64,000 nt of DNA from Pyropia yezoensis. Its lineage: Eukaryota > Rhodophyta > Bangiophyceae > Bangiales > Bangiaceae. Position 1 is the first letter of the stretch. Each line of letters opens with the position of its first letter. The notes under the pieces were generated by a model. The model had not been told where the DNA came from. It was given only the letters and a program-made list of their open reading frames with translations, and did not search any database. Below, in pieces: positions 30,351 through 40,595 of this stretch. The position numbers and the translations under genes are program-made. The stretch is from assembly GCA_009829735.1 (NCBI GenBank), contig CM020619.1, positions 32,002,685-32,066,684 of the forward strand, in the 5' to 3' direction.

Positions 30351-32101
30351 CCCGGGTCCGAGGAGTCCATAGAGGTTTCGGTCTCCAGGTCGAAGTCCGT
30401 AGGAGCTTCCCTTGCCAGAGCCTCCGTGATGCTCTGCAAGGTTGCCACTCGGATTGCATGTACCTGTGCCTTGTCCATCTTGGAGGGTGCCCGCCGGTCA
30501 GCCCAGTTGACCGCCTTTGCAAACACCAGTCCTTGACGCTTGAGTTTCTCCTGGAGATCCTTGGGAATGGTCGGGCACTGGTAGGACATGTGGTCCTCCT
30601 TCTGGCACAGCCAGCAAGACCGGAACCGCTGGTTCTTGACCTGCTTGGGGGCGACCAGGGAAGGTTGCTCCTTAGAAACGAAGCCGCCCCACTTGTCCCT
30701 TGACTCCATGGGTGAGGCCTCGCCAACTGCGAGTACCGGTACAGGGCTATCACCTCCCTTATACTTGTCGGGTCCGGGACGAACTCGCGACAACGGCTTG
30801 GGAGTTGATACCATGGGAGCTTGGAGGGCCTTGGCTTGCCGGTGCTTGCCCTGGGTAAAGGCCATCAACTGCTGGAAGATATGTTCTTGATGTTCCTGGT
30901 TGTAGTTCTCCGCATCCACTTGAAGATATTCAGGAAGCCCTTCCGAGAAGATCATCTTGAGCCTGTCCTCAGGGTAAACGTTGCCACAAGCCTCGCTCAT
31001 CTCCCGGACACGACGGGCGTATGCCTCTGGAGTCTCTTGTCTCTCCATGGTTGCCCGGTTCAACCTGCCGACTGCCTTACGCAGGGAGTCCGCGTCAGCG
31101 TAGTTGGACACGAGCCAGTTGACCGCCTCCGGGTAACTCGCAACGGTACGCCCGACAATGGGTCCGGCAGAGTCTGGTAGAACCTGTGCAAACCGCTGTT
31201 CCGCTTCTCCGGTCATGAAGTTAACCAGGAGATAGAGAGCCTTGCCCTCGGACACATCGTTGTCATTGCATGCCTTGACAAACCGGCGCAGGAAGGCAAA
31301 GATAAGCGCCGGTTTCTTTCCGGAAAACTTAGGATGTCCCCCAAAGCTCGGCTGCATTCGCCGGTTCAGGGATGCCATCTTCTTGGCCATCTTCCGGGTG
31401 TAACCTTGGTCTTGGTTCTTCAGCCGGTAGTTACCCCAATACGTGACCTTGTTCAGGGTGGCATCTCCCACTTGGTGGGCAGGGAAGTCGAACTCGACTA
31501 GCCTGCGCCGGGTAGGACCGGGAGATGCATCCCAGTCATATCCCTCTTCAGAGCTGGAGGAACTGGTCTCGCTGGTGCTAGAGCGACGGCGACGACGCCG
31601 ACGCCTACGGCTGCTCCGGTTACCGGTCTTGGAGCTCCCCGCCCCATAGGATGCAAGGGGAGGAAAAGCTTGGCCGGTCCCAGGAGTCGAAGTCTCAGGA
31701 AGACCCGTAGAACCAGTCATAGCGGTGCTTCTGGCACTGCTAGTGCCCACAGGAAGAGGTGTATACACCCAGCTGCCATGTGTGGGTCCAGGAGTAAACA
31801 CACCAGGGGCTATCCCTGGAGGTTGAGGAGTAGGACCGACAGGAGGGAGACGTCTGCTGCGAGCGGACTCAAACGCCGTTGACCCCGGGGTGGCTCCCAC
31901 AGGAGGAACAGCCGGAGGAACGGGAGCAGGAGGTGCTTGGCCGCCTGTAGACTCCCGTCCGCTACCGGATGTCACGCCCAGGTCTGCTTCACCCGTAGGG
32001 AGAACGCCGGGTTGGACACCGTCCCCCGCGGTGACCAGGGATGCGTCAAGAAACGCGGGGTCTACCCCTTCGAGCACCGTCGTGCCAGGGAGGGTAGCCA
32101 T
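30341..32101 (-). CDS. gag: gag of the minus-strand gypsy element
   Basis: 586 aa. The ATG at 32101 (M-A-T-L-P-G) is preferred to the further upstream alternative start at 32224, which lies only 87 nt from the LTR. The N-terminal 200 residues are Pro/Gly/Ser-rich, followed by a basic stretch of repeated Arg (about 31580-31610) and a Ser/Glu run. The capsid-type gag domain follows in the middle, and near the C-terminus there is one CCHC knuckle (C-x2-C-x4-H-x4-C at about 30620-30580). The gene ends GAG TAG directly after a slippery heptamer. It provides the particle in which reverse transcription occurs. Confidence 0.93.
   Translation of the reverse strand: MATLPGTTVLEGVDPAFLDASLVTAGDGVQPGVLPTGEADLGVTSGSGRESTGGQAPPAPVPPAVPPVGATPGSTAFESARSRRLPPVGPTPQPPGIAPGVFTPGPTHGSWVYTPLPVGTSSARSTAMTGSTGLPETSTPGTGQAFPPLASYGAGSSKTGNRSSRRRRRRRRRSSTSETSSSSSEEGYDWDASPGPTRRRLVEFDFPAHQVGDATLNKVTYWGNYRLKNQDQGYTRKMAKKMASLNRRMQPSFGGHPKFSGKKPALIFAFLRRFVKACNDNDVSEGKALYLLVNFMTGEAEQRFAQVLPDSAGPIVGRTVASYPEAVNWLVSNYADADSLRKAVGRLNRATMERQETPEAYARRVREMSEACGNVYPEDRLKMIFSEGLPEYLQVDAENYNQEHQEHIFQQLMAFTQGKHRQAKALQAPMVSTPKPLSRVRPGPDKYKGGDSPVPVLAVGEASPMESRDKWGGFVSKEQPSLVAPKQVKNQRFRSCWLCQKEDHMSYQCPTIPKDLQEKLKRQGLVFAKAVNWADRRAPSKMDKAQVHAIRVATLQSITEALAREAPTDFDLETETSMDSSDPGNE
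30347..30353 (-). promoter_or_regulatory. Putative -1 frameshift heptamer GGGAAAC at the gag end
   Basis: In the gag frame the minus strand reads G GGA AAC then GAG TAG. GGGAAAC is a well-known type of functional -1 site. The pol frame is the -1 frame and is open from here. Function is inferred. Confidence 0.65.
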
Positions 32102-32288
32102 GTTGGTCTCTTGACAGCCACAGTCCAGTTGCCTGCGTGTCCAAAGATCGCAAGACCACAAGAGAGGGGTTGGAGGGCCAGGAATGGGATTCCCGTGAAC
32201 GGGTGCAAATAATTCCCAAACCACAGAAAAAGACAGAACAGGAACAACCCAACCGCTGCTCCCAAATGTCTCTTCTCAAACACTCCAA

Positions 32289-32306
32289 TCCCCTGCTGCT
32301 CCACCA
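32289..32306 (-). promoter_or_regulatory. Putative primer binding site of the minus-strand gypsy element
   Basis: Four bases inside the 5' LTR the minus strand reads TGGTGGAGCAGCAGGGG, starting with the TGG complementary to a tRNA CCA end. The matching tRNA was not identified. Its position supports minus orientation. Confidence 0.6.
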
Positions 32307-32310
32307 AATA

Positions 32311-32883
32311 TGTGGTATAAAACTCGATCCTCTCAGACACGTGTCAATATCTCTCGGGGGAAAGGGACAGGTAACACAGAAAGGGGAACTACGAGAATGG
32401 TATGCCTGTTGCCTCACGTGCCTGCTCGCAGAGCAAACAGATACGCGCGGTAGTGCACACGGGGAAGAGGAAAGCAAACGCGCAGTTGTCTTTTTTCCTG
32501 ATGGCGCGGGCCAAGGCCGCCTCGCTGTCCCTCTCAACGTGCATCTGGGGGAGCCTCGGCACGTTGGCCAGGTAGCCCCCCCATACCCCCGAGTGGCCCC
32601 GACCCGAGTCTAACCTCGTCAGGTCGGGGGCCACTATCACTACTAATTCTATTCCCACTCACTAATCTCACACTCAAATTCTCTCAAATCAAGTCCCTCA
32701 CAAGTATGCGAAAACTCATCCGAAATCCCTCTCTCACGTGTGGATAGCGTAGTCCACCGCATCCCAGTGCCGGGCACGGGCCACGGCCGCCAACCATCAC
32801 CACACGGCGGGCGTGTACTGGCACCTGGTGCCCCTCTGGTTGCAGTCCCGGGTCGGCGCCAAGTCGGGGCCAGGGATGCTACA
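32311..32883 (-). repeat. 5' LTR of the minus-strand gypsy element
   Basis: 573 bp, nearly identical to 23232-23804, followed outside by the GGACG duplication (32884-32888). A plus-strand TATAAAA lies at 32316-32322, as in the other copies. Confidence 0.96.
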
Positions 32884-33453
32884 GGACGGTCCGCGCGGGG
32901 CAGAATCGGGAGGTGTTGCGTCGGCAGTAGCAGGCGGGACCCGCCGGTCGAAGAAGCGCGGCGGGCGCTCTTCGTCGTAGGGAGCGGAGGGCGGGGGGAG
33001 GGACGCTGACCAAGGGTCGCCACGTTCCTGGTTGCCCGCTCCGTTGCGTCGGGTCGCTTGGTAGTCGTCACGTCCGTCAGTGTGGTAGACGGGGCTACGG
33101 GGGCGTGGCGGCTCGTCGAAGTGGTCGCGAGAAGGGCAGGGGAAGCCGGTGCGTCGGTACCTCTCGTCGTTTCCGTTGTGGCGTTTAGTGGGGGTGCCGG
33201 CGTCCCAGCCGCGGCCTCGGCCGCCATAAAAAGGCGGCGGGGGCACAAAGGTCCAGCCGGGAGGGGGCGCCGCGGCGCTCGGGCAGGGGCACGTCCAGTG
33301 GCGGAGCGAAGAGGGCGGGGTCGACGGTGACGGCGCCCAGTCCGCGTACGGCTGCTGCAGCTGCTGCTGCTCCCAGGAGTGGCGGCGGGGACGCGGCGGC
33401 CCTGCCGGGCCGCCACGGCGAACATCGCCGCGGCCGTTGCAGTAGCCATGCAT
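32884..33453 (-). pseudogene. 5' part of the host gene interrupted by the retrotransposon
   Basis: Minus-strand frame with natural composition from at least the ATG at 33453 (M-H-G-Y) to the insertion site. It is rich in Arg, Gly, Pro, Gln and Tyr, with an R-G-R-G segment near 33215 and charged, Asp/Arg-rich sequence later, resembling a disordered RNA-binding type protein, although no RNA-binding domain was seen. The frame stays open upstream to 34230, but there it runs into a minisatellite, so the true start is uncertain. It now reads into the LTR and stops at about 32797 after 29 foreign codons. Its missing C-terminus is at 22975-23231. Confidence 0.6.
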
Positions 33454-33835
33454 GGCGTGCAGGAGCGGGTCGCGGGTAGAGAGGGCGGGGCGAGCCACGC
33501 GTGGCGCGGTGGCCGTTGAGGGAGGGGGGGTCGGGTGGAGCAGGGCACGGCCGCCGTGCACGGTGGTTGCGGTGGAAGAGCGCGGGTGCGGCGGCGCCGC
33601 TTCTACGGGCGGGAGAGCAGGCTCCGTCTCACTGGAAAAAGGCGCCACGGGGCCCCGTACGCGGACCCACCCCCCCCGCCCCGATCTACCCCTCTCGACG
33701 CGCCCCCCGATCCCAACGCCCCAACACGCCCGCGCACACCCACCTGCCCCCAACCACGCACGCCCGCCGGCCGCCGCCGACGAACACCCCGCGCACGCGC
33801 TCGAGGAGGTGCCCCGCACAGATTGCCTTTGGGGC

Positions 33836-34660
33836 GCCCACGGGGCACCCCGCCCACCGTGAGTGCCTGGAGGGCGGTGTGCAGGGAGAGGGAGGGAGCC
33901 CCGCAGACTTTGCGGCTGGTGGTTGGGGCGCCGACGGGGCACCCCGCTCACGGCGTCTGCCTGGAGGGCGGGGTGGGGGGGGGAACGGGAGCCCGGCAGA
34001 ATTACCGGTTGGGGTTTGGGCCACGGACGGGGCGACCCGCCCGCCGGGCGTGCCTGGAGGCCCGTTTCGGGGCGTCCTGTAGATTTCGCGGTTGGTGGTT
34101 GGGGCGCCGACGGGGCGCCCCGCCAACGGGGTGTGCCTGGAGGGCAGTGTGGGGGGGGGGCGGGAGCCCCGCAGCATTTGCGGTTGCGGGTTAGGCGATC
34201 GACGGGCCGCCCCGCCCGCCGGGTGTGCAAGGAAGGCGGTGTGGGCGCAAGGGGGGGGCGCCCCGCAGTTTTCGTGGTTGGGTGTCGGGTCGCCGACGGG
34301 GGGCCCCGCCCACCGATTGCCGATGAAAGGCCGAGTTGTGGGGGCCGGGGGGGGGGGCCCGGTTTTTGTGCTTGGGGGTCGGGTCGCCGACGGAGGGGCC
34401 CCCCCGCCGATTGCGCATGAGGGGCCGAGCTGGGAGGGGGCAGGGAGGCTCCCAGGTTTTCTGCTTGCGGGTTGGGGCGCCGACAGGGAGCCCCGCGTAC
34501 ATGATGCAGATGGAGGGTGATGGGGGGGGGGGGGAGAGACGGCCCACAGCTTTTGTGTTTGCGGGTTGGCGCGCCAACAGGGCGCCCTGACGGAATGTCG
34601 CGCCTGGAAGGCGGGATGGGAGGTGGGGGGAAGGCGCCCCGCAGCTATTCCGGTGGGCGG
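33836..34660. repeat. Degenerate 92-bp GC-rich minisatellite, about nine units
   Basis: The landmark CGCCGACGGGGC(A/G)CCCCGC recurs at about 33836, 33930, 34021, 34104, 34195, 34290, 34383, 34478 and 34570, with G-run-rich spacers, giving spacings of 83-95 bp. Long frames across it are composition artefacts. It ends about 20 bp before the next LTR. Confidence 0.88.
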
Positions 34661-34681
34661 TCATGGCACCGAAGAGGCAAC

Positions 34682-35252
34682 TGTGGTATAAAACGCGATC
34701 CTCTCAGACACGTGTCAGTATCCCTCGCGGGACAGGGACAGGTAACACAGAAAGGGGAACTAAGAGAGTGGTATGCCTGTTGCCTCACCTGCCTGCTGAC
34801 AGAGCCAACAGATACGCACGGTAGTGCACACGGGGAAGAGAAAAGCAAACGCGCGGTTGTATTTTTCGCTGAGGGCGCGGGCCAAGGGCGCCTCGCTGTC
34901 CCTCTTAATGTGCATCCGGGGGAGCCTTGGCTCGTTGGCCAGGTAGACCCTCGTGACCCCAAGTGGCCCGGACCCGAGTTTAACCTCGTCAGGTCGGGGG
35001 CCACTGTCACTACTAATTCTATTCTCCCTCACTAAGCTCACACTTAATTTCCCTCAAATCAAGTCCCTCACAGATATGCAAAAACCCATCAGAAGTCCCT
35101 TTCTCACGTGTGGGTCGCGTAGTCCACCGCATCCCAGTGCCGGGCACGGGCCACGTCTGCCAACCATTCCCACACGGCGGGCGTGTCCTGGCACCTGGTG
35201 TCCCTTGATCGCCATCCCGGGTCGACGCCAAGTCATGGCCAGGGATGCTACA
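34682..35252 (-). repeat. Third, diverged LTR of the same gypsy family
   Basis: 571 bp aligning end to end with the other two LTRs (TGTGGTATAAAA...GGATGCTACA) but with many substitutions. The adjacent polypurine tract and antisense gene match the complete element, so this is the 3' end of a second, older element whose gag, pol and 5' LTR are missing. The plus-strand TATAAAA (34687-34693) is conserved. Confidence 0.93.
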
Positions 35253-35432
35253 TGGCTCCCTCCCTAGTCCGGAACGTCCTCGGGCCGTACCGGGTGCCAC
35301 CGTGCACAGTCTCGTGCACGTCCAAACCGGTGCCGAGGTCGAGCGTTTTCATCCTGAGCCGTGATCACCCTCCCCCTGCCCCCACCTCCTCTTGCCTTCA
35401 CCTTGGCCTTCCGGTTCCCCTTGGTTCTGGAC

Positions 35433-36075
35433 TGTGGCGTTGTGGCCCTTAGGTACCGTTGGGACCCGGGAGGCCGACTTGGGACCCGGCTGGCAGCGTT
35501 ACGTGGAACCACGCGCTGGCTTGGGATCCCTGCATCGGTGGCCCGGGGCAGTGGCGACACGCCCGGTGCCCTGATTGGTCCCCCGGAGTGGAGGACTTGC
35601 CCGGTTGGGGGCATACTGACCTTCGGGTTATTTGTTTGATTTTTTGCATTTGTTTTCCTTGCGTGATTTCGTGTCTTTCCCCTTTTGCCCACTGGGTTTT
35701 TTGTGGGGATTGACATTTGTGTTGGGGGAGTTCGCTTGCTTTTTGTGTGTTGGCCCGGTGAGCGGCCGGTGCCTTGCTGGCACTTGGCCCGCTGGGGGCG
35801 CCCTCTGGGGGCCTCGCTCTGGGCCCCTGGAGGGGCCAGGGGGGGAGGTTCTTGAGAGGTGCTCCGGGGTTCTCCCCGGGGCCATCTTGTAAAATCAACA
35901 GTGCTTTGGGTTCCTTCTCCCTCGGGCTTTTGTCCTGTTGGCCTTTGCCTCGTACCGTGGCGGGCGAGTGGATCAGCAAGGGCTCTTACCTGTTCCTTCC
36001 TGGACTCCGGACTGTGGTCTCTGTGAGTGTGTTTGTGGTTTGTGGTTTCGGGAACCTGGGTTCCATTACGCTACA
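35433..36075. mobile_element. Solo LTR of another family inserted in the older element's leader
   Basis: 643 bp starting TGTGGCGTTG and ending GCTACA, flanked by the direct repeat TGGAC (35428-35432 and 36076-36080). The corresponding leader at about 23980-23989 of the complete element lacks it and reads straight through one copy of TGGAC. The TG...CA ends, 5-bp duplication and absence of internal genes fit a solo LTR left by LTR-LTR recombination. Its orientation is not determined. Confidence 0.8.
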
Positions 36076-36083
36076 TGGACGGT

Positions 36084-38047
36084 ATGTCCAACTCCGAGGT
36101 TCAGGCTGGGCCTGTGGCTCCGGTGGCGGGGTCCGCGGAGGAGAACTTGGGTGGTCCTGCCCCTTTTCTTCCTCCGACTACTCGGGTGTCGGCGCGGACG
36201 CCGGTCGTTACGGCGGAGGAGGCGGATCAAGTGCCCGCGGCTCCGGCGTCGCGCCCGTTCGAGACCCCCCCGGTGGGTCTCCCGGAGATGCTTCTCGGTC
36301 ACGATCTCCTGGCGGCCCGGCGCTACATCAAGGTGGTCGGGAAAGTCAGCGCGGTCCGGTGCCAGCAGGACTGCTTGACCACCTGGCGTAAGGTGCTCCA
36401 GCGCGGGGCGTTGACCGAGATGGACAAGACGCGCCTGTACATGGCGGACCAGATGCGCCTGGCTCAAGACGGCTCCCAGAGCTTTTTCAGTTCGTCTTGG
36501 GTTGCCCGCCTCGACGACCTCCCCTTTGCGCTGGTGCTGGATCTTCCCTTGACCGAGCGCCGAGTGTCTGCGTCCGTGCTCCGGTGGCCGGAGGAGGAGG
36601 ACTACGTCCGCCGGGCGCTCAAGGTTTGGGACGAGGCACTCAAGGGATCGGGGACCTTGATCTGTGACTCCCATCCGGAGATGGTCGCTCTGGAGCCTCC
36701 CTTCTTGACCCGGAAATACTCCAGGTTGTCGCCGGCGCGTGAGCTAGGTGACCGTCGGGGGCGCCAGCGGGACTACATCGTGAGCTGCAACCACCAACAG
36801 TTATGGAAGCTGGACAAGGCCAACCGGGCGGCGCACTACCCCAAGGTCATCCTGCAGCTGCATGATGTCGAGATCCCGGTCGGGCTCGCACCGTCGAGCA
36901 TCCCCTTCACCTGGTACTTCCCGGATGCTCTCACCCAGTCGTCGATCAAGGGCTTCTTCAACTCGATCCCGTGCATGATGTACACTTCTGAGATGACGGT
37001 CTTGGCGGCCAACCAATGGCTTCAACAGGTATTGGTGTCCAACCGGCTCTGGCTTCTCTCGGACCTGAAGATGGTCTGGATTGTCAAGAAGCTGACAGTC
37101 GACTTCTTGTGCAGCCAGGATTTAGAGTACAAGGAACTCTTCGAGGCGATGATCAACTTCCGGCGTCAACTTTCGGTGCACGACCGGACATTCTTGAGCT
37201 CGATCGCGGACCAGAATATTCCGCGTTGGGATGGCTCGGGTGGGTGCAGGGAGTCTACCAGACTTCTCCAGCCAAGGTGCAGCTGGCAATGCCGCTGCCG
37301 GCGTGGCCAAAGCTGGGAGGTCTTCCTGCGCCGGCCGCCTTGCATCTGCTGCCACCTGGTCCGGTGGTACAAGAGTCGGGGTGGGCTGCGGCGGTTGGTC
37401 GGGCGTCTGCGGGTGTTCAAGTTCCTCTGGTTGCTCCTGCTGCACCGGTAGCTTCGCCTTCGCCGTCGCCAGCGCTTGCGCGCCTGGCCCTTCCTGCACC
37501 GGTGCTTTAGGCTCCTCCGGCACCTCGTTTGCCTGCTGCGGCTCTCGGCGCTGCTCCCGGCGGCACCATCCGGTCCCCTGCTACCCTGGGCGCTCCTCCT
37601 CGTGCGACTTCCACGGCTGGTGGCGGCTCGATGCTCACCCTTGAGTTGGGTACTTCTGCTTCCGGCGCCGGTGCTAGCCGTCCGGGTGTGGCGTCCTCAG
37701 GTCGGTTTGAGATTCCGGCGCCGACGCTACGCCGTTCTCGCTTTCAGGTGCCCGACTGGTACGTGACTCAAGGTGGCTCGTCGTGCGACCGGTACGATTT
37801 TGGCATGATTGAAGATCAGCTGGGCCGACTTCCGGTACAGGTTGAGGGCGTCAGGTCTTCCTTGTTGCTGAGCACGTATGCCAGCGTCTTGAACGACGTG
37901 GTCGACCAGGTGTTTGCTTGTGCGGACAGCGGCCAGATGTCGGACAGTCCAGTGGTTGGCGAGCTCCTTGCGACCTTGACCCGGCATGGATTGGCCCAGC
38001 GCTGGTCAGGGACCCTCACGAATTTTCAGGAGCGTCGGCAGGCGTGA
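36084..38047 (+). pseudogene. Broken copy of the antisense accessory gene
   Basis: It aligns with 23990-26107 from the ATG (M-S-N-S-E-V-Q-A-G-P) to near the C-terminus. A one-base deletion near 37230 shifts the frame by -1, a TAG at 37508-37510 interrupts it again, and the end is truncated at about 38040, after which the sequence is unrelated. The N-terminal 380 residues and the C-terminal block stay clearly similar, whereas the Pro/Ala linker has diverged. The breaks agree with its being part of a dead element. Confidence 0.85.
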
Positions 38048-39609
38048 CAGATGGAATGGGAAACAGCGGGGGGCGTGCAAGTGGCTGCCCGAGGTGGCGC
38101 GTGGTGTGTGCGCGCGTGGGAGAGTGCGGATGGAAGAACAGAGGAAAAAATGGAGCGCGAAGAAGACGCCCAAACCGCAGATGTTATGTGACTGGGGGTG
38201 ACATCGGTAGCCAGCATGTGTTCGAGCAGTCGGATGACGGGTGCCGGTGACGGCGGGCCCGTGCGCCTCCTTTTATACCCACGCGCCTCCCCACCCCGCA
38301 TTTCGGGCGGTTTGGGCGGACCGGTCGCACCGGAGGCCCCCTTGCCCCGCCACGTCCCCTCGCCTCCCCCCCGCCCCCCCTGGGCCCCCATGAAGCCGTC
38401 GTCTGAATGGGGAGCGGGGGGGGGGGCGCCGGGAGTGAGTGGGTGGGGGGGGGGACAGTTGCACTGGGCCCTGTCCTGTCCCTGCTTCCGCACCCGCCTC
38501 GCCCCTCCCGCCCCCCCAGGTGGCCCGGGTGTGGGGGGGGGGACCGGTCTCACAAGAGCCCCCCCCTTGCCCCGCTACGCCCGTGGGGGGGCGGGGAGGA
38601 CAGTTGCACTGTGCCCCCCCCTGCCCCCGTTTCCGCACCTACCTCGCCCCCCCCGCCCCCCCGGATGGCCCGGCTTGGGGGGGGGGGGGGCGAACGCATC
38701 GGGGCTCCCCCTCCATCCGCCACGCCCGTAGAGGGGGGGGGGGGCCGGGGCGGCGGGGGGGGGGCGGGCGCACCGCCCCCCCCCCCTTGTGGCAACAACC
38801 ACTCGCACACACGGCACCCAAGTTGGGACGGTGCGCAAGGGCTGCCTCCCGTGTCGGGGGAACCGGAAGAAGTGCAAGTTGCAAACACTCTATCCCTGTT
38901 GTGGGGCAAACCTCCCACGACAAACAAGAAGATGGTGTGTGAACCAACAGTTTCTTGGTCGGCACGGGGAAGCGAGGCCAAGCCCCGCTGTCCCTCCCCT
39001 TATCCCCCCAGGGTCCCCTCAGAATCTCGCCACTCGGAATCTCCCGCCCCAGCACCTGCCCACCGGGCCACACGAAAATTGAAGACGATAAAATGCAGAA
39101 AACCCTCAAATCCAAGTTGGATTTACTACTAAGCTAACTATCCCTAACTTAGAGAACATGGACCCAAATGCATGGGGAGATACAGGCCAGGCTAGCTGCC
39201 TGCCGCCCCTTGCATGGCACGTGTTGCCCCCCTACCTGGGGTCAATACTGCCACACCCTTGCTCCGCCACGCCCCCTCCCGCCCCCCGCCGGTCGCACCG
39301 GGGCCTCCCCTGCCCCCGTTTTCGCACTCCTCTGGCCCCCGCACCTCCGACGATGGCCCGGGGTGGGGGAGGGGACCGGTCTCCCAGAGGCCCCCCCCTT
39401 GCCCCGCCACGCCCCCCCCCCCCTCTTCCCGGCTTCTCACCTCAAGAAGCGGCCCGGGGTGGGGGGCAAGGGGGATCGTTGCGCTGGTCCCCCCCCCCCG
39501 GCCCCATATCCGCGCCCCCCTCGCCCCCCCAGATGCCCCAGGGGTGGGGGGGGGGGCCGGTCGCGCAGGATCTCCCCAGTGCCCCGCCACGACGCCCCTT
39601 CTAGCTATC
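38048..39609. repeat. GC-rich minisatellite blocks with no supported gene
   Basis: Blocks at about 38270-38790 and 39240-39609 share words such as CCCCGCCACGCCC, GACAGTTGCACTG and TTCCGCACC(T/C), repeating at very roughly 150-180 bp with long C and G runs. Between them (38800-39240) the DNA is less extreme but shows no gene. All long frames are Pro/Gly-rich artefacts. Confidence 0.65.
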
Positions 39610-39724
39610 GTGCGGCCCGTAAGAAGTGGACGTGCACAGGTCGTGCAGTGTGGGTTTGATTGGTCCAGTGACCGATTCTGGACATGATCACGACACGTGC
39701 ACGTCCACTTTTTACGGGACGCAC
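39610..39724. repeat. Foldback element (about 36-bp inverted arms, 42-nt loop)
   Basis: Arms 39610-39646 and 39689-39724 are reverse complements with few mismatches (core CCCGTAAGAAGTGGACGTGCAC against its complement with one change). The size and structure fit a miniature foldback transposon or a hairpin RNA precursor. Confidence 0.85.
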
Positions 39725-40595
39725 TCTTGGAACTCCGCGTGTGAGCGAGGTTGATTCCAACGTGGCTGCAGTGTGCTCGCGGCCGCGGCTATGGGCTGTC
39801 CGATGATCGCCAATGGTTGGCCGAGATTGCACGACGTCGGTGATTGCGTGTCACGCGGGGGTGGCTGATTGGCGCCTCCGGGGCGAGATTCCCTCCGTCG
39901 GCGGTGTGCTCGCCGTGCCCCTGCTGGCCTGTCGTCGACGTGTGCGGAGGGTGTCGCCCGTGCGTATCCCAGGCTCGTTGCGTGCGCGCACATGCGTTTT
40001 TTGTGCGTGCACGAGGGGGGGGCTTGACCCGTGAGTGTGTGTGCGCGCCCGCATGCCTGAGGGGGCCATGCGTGGGGGGGAGTGCCCGTGCGGGCCCGTG
40101 TGCGTGCTCAGGCGTGGGGGGCTGCGCCGGCCCTACATGAGGGCGGGCATAGCGCGCCGAGGGGACGATTGCGAGGGGGGAGATATTGAATGACGAAGAA
40201 GAAGGACTCTTGGATTGCTTGTCTGGGGCGTGCACGGACGTCGGCTGCCCCATCTACACAGATCCGCGGTCGGTAGCAGGCCGTGAGTCTGATACGATTT
40301 CTGCCAATACTGCCACAGTGAGCGGCTTTTCCTCCTATAAAAAGCCTACACATCTCTCCCAGGGCTATCGCCGTCACAAGCCTCCGGTGCGGGGGATGCG
40401 GTAAAGACGAGGGGGGGTGCGGTTTTTCCCGGCCGGATCGTTTTTATCGTGAAAACCCCCGCTTCTGCGCCGCACCCCCCGGCTTCTCCAGGGGTCAATC
40501 CAGCGTTTTCATGAGGCAACACGGGGAGAATGTGAGCCATGAACAAAAGTATGTGACGAACTCAAACCACCAAAAACTTGACCAGATTTCTCCCC
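39725..40595. other. Intergenic stretch; candidate TATA box at 40336-40343
   Basis: GT/GC-rich with CGTGCG-type words. TATAAAAA at 40336 on the plus strand is followed by no convincing plus-strand gene. Short frames only. Confidence 0.4.

Larger units (their letters stand above)
23232..32883 (-). mobile_element. Complete Ty3/gypsy LTR retrotransposon with an antisense gene, inserted in a host gene
   Basis: Boundaries: LTRs at 23232-23804 and 32311-32883 (573 bp each, TG...CA ends), flanked by GGACG at 23227-23231 and 32884-32888. In minus-strand order: 5' LTR (32883-32311), primer site, gag (32101-30341), pol (30350-26253), a 705-aa gene on the opposite strand (23990-26107), polypurine tract (about 23816-23807) and 3' LTR. 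The LTRs differ at about four of 573 positions by eye, and gag, pol and the antisense gene are all open. This looks like a recent, possibly autonomous insertion. Length is 9652 bp. Confidence 0.95.

Noticed and set aside
26253..32224. Idea that the 23-33 kb element is oriented on the plus strand because of the plus-strand TATA box
   Set aside because: Gag, pol, the TGG primer site and the polypurine tract all agree with minus orientation; the plus-strand positions have neither primer site nor purine tract.
32797..34230. 477-codon minus-strand frame as one intact gene
   Set aside because: Its 3' end lies in the LTR and its 5' part in a minisatellite; only about 32884-33453 is supported as host coding.
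35774..36391. 205-codon plus-strand frame over the solo LTR and start of the broken antisense gene
   Set aside because: Different frame from the conserved antisense protein and crosses an insertion boundary.
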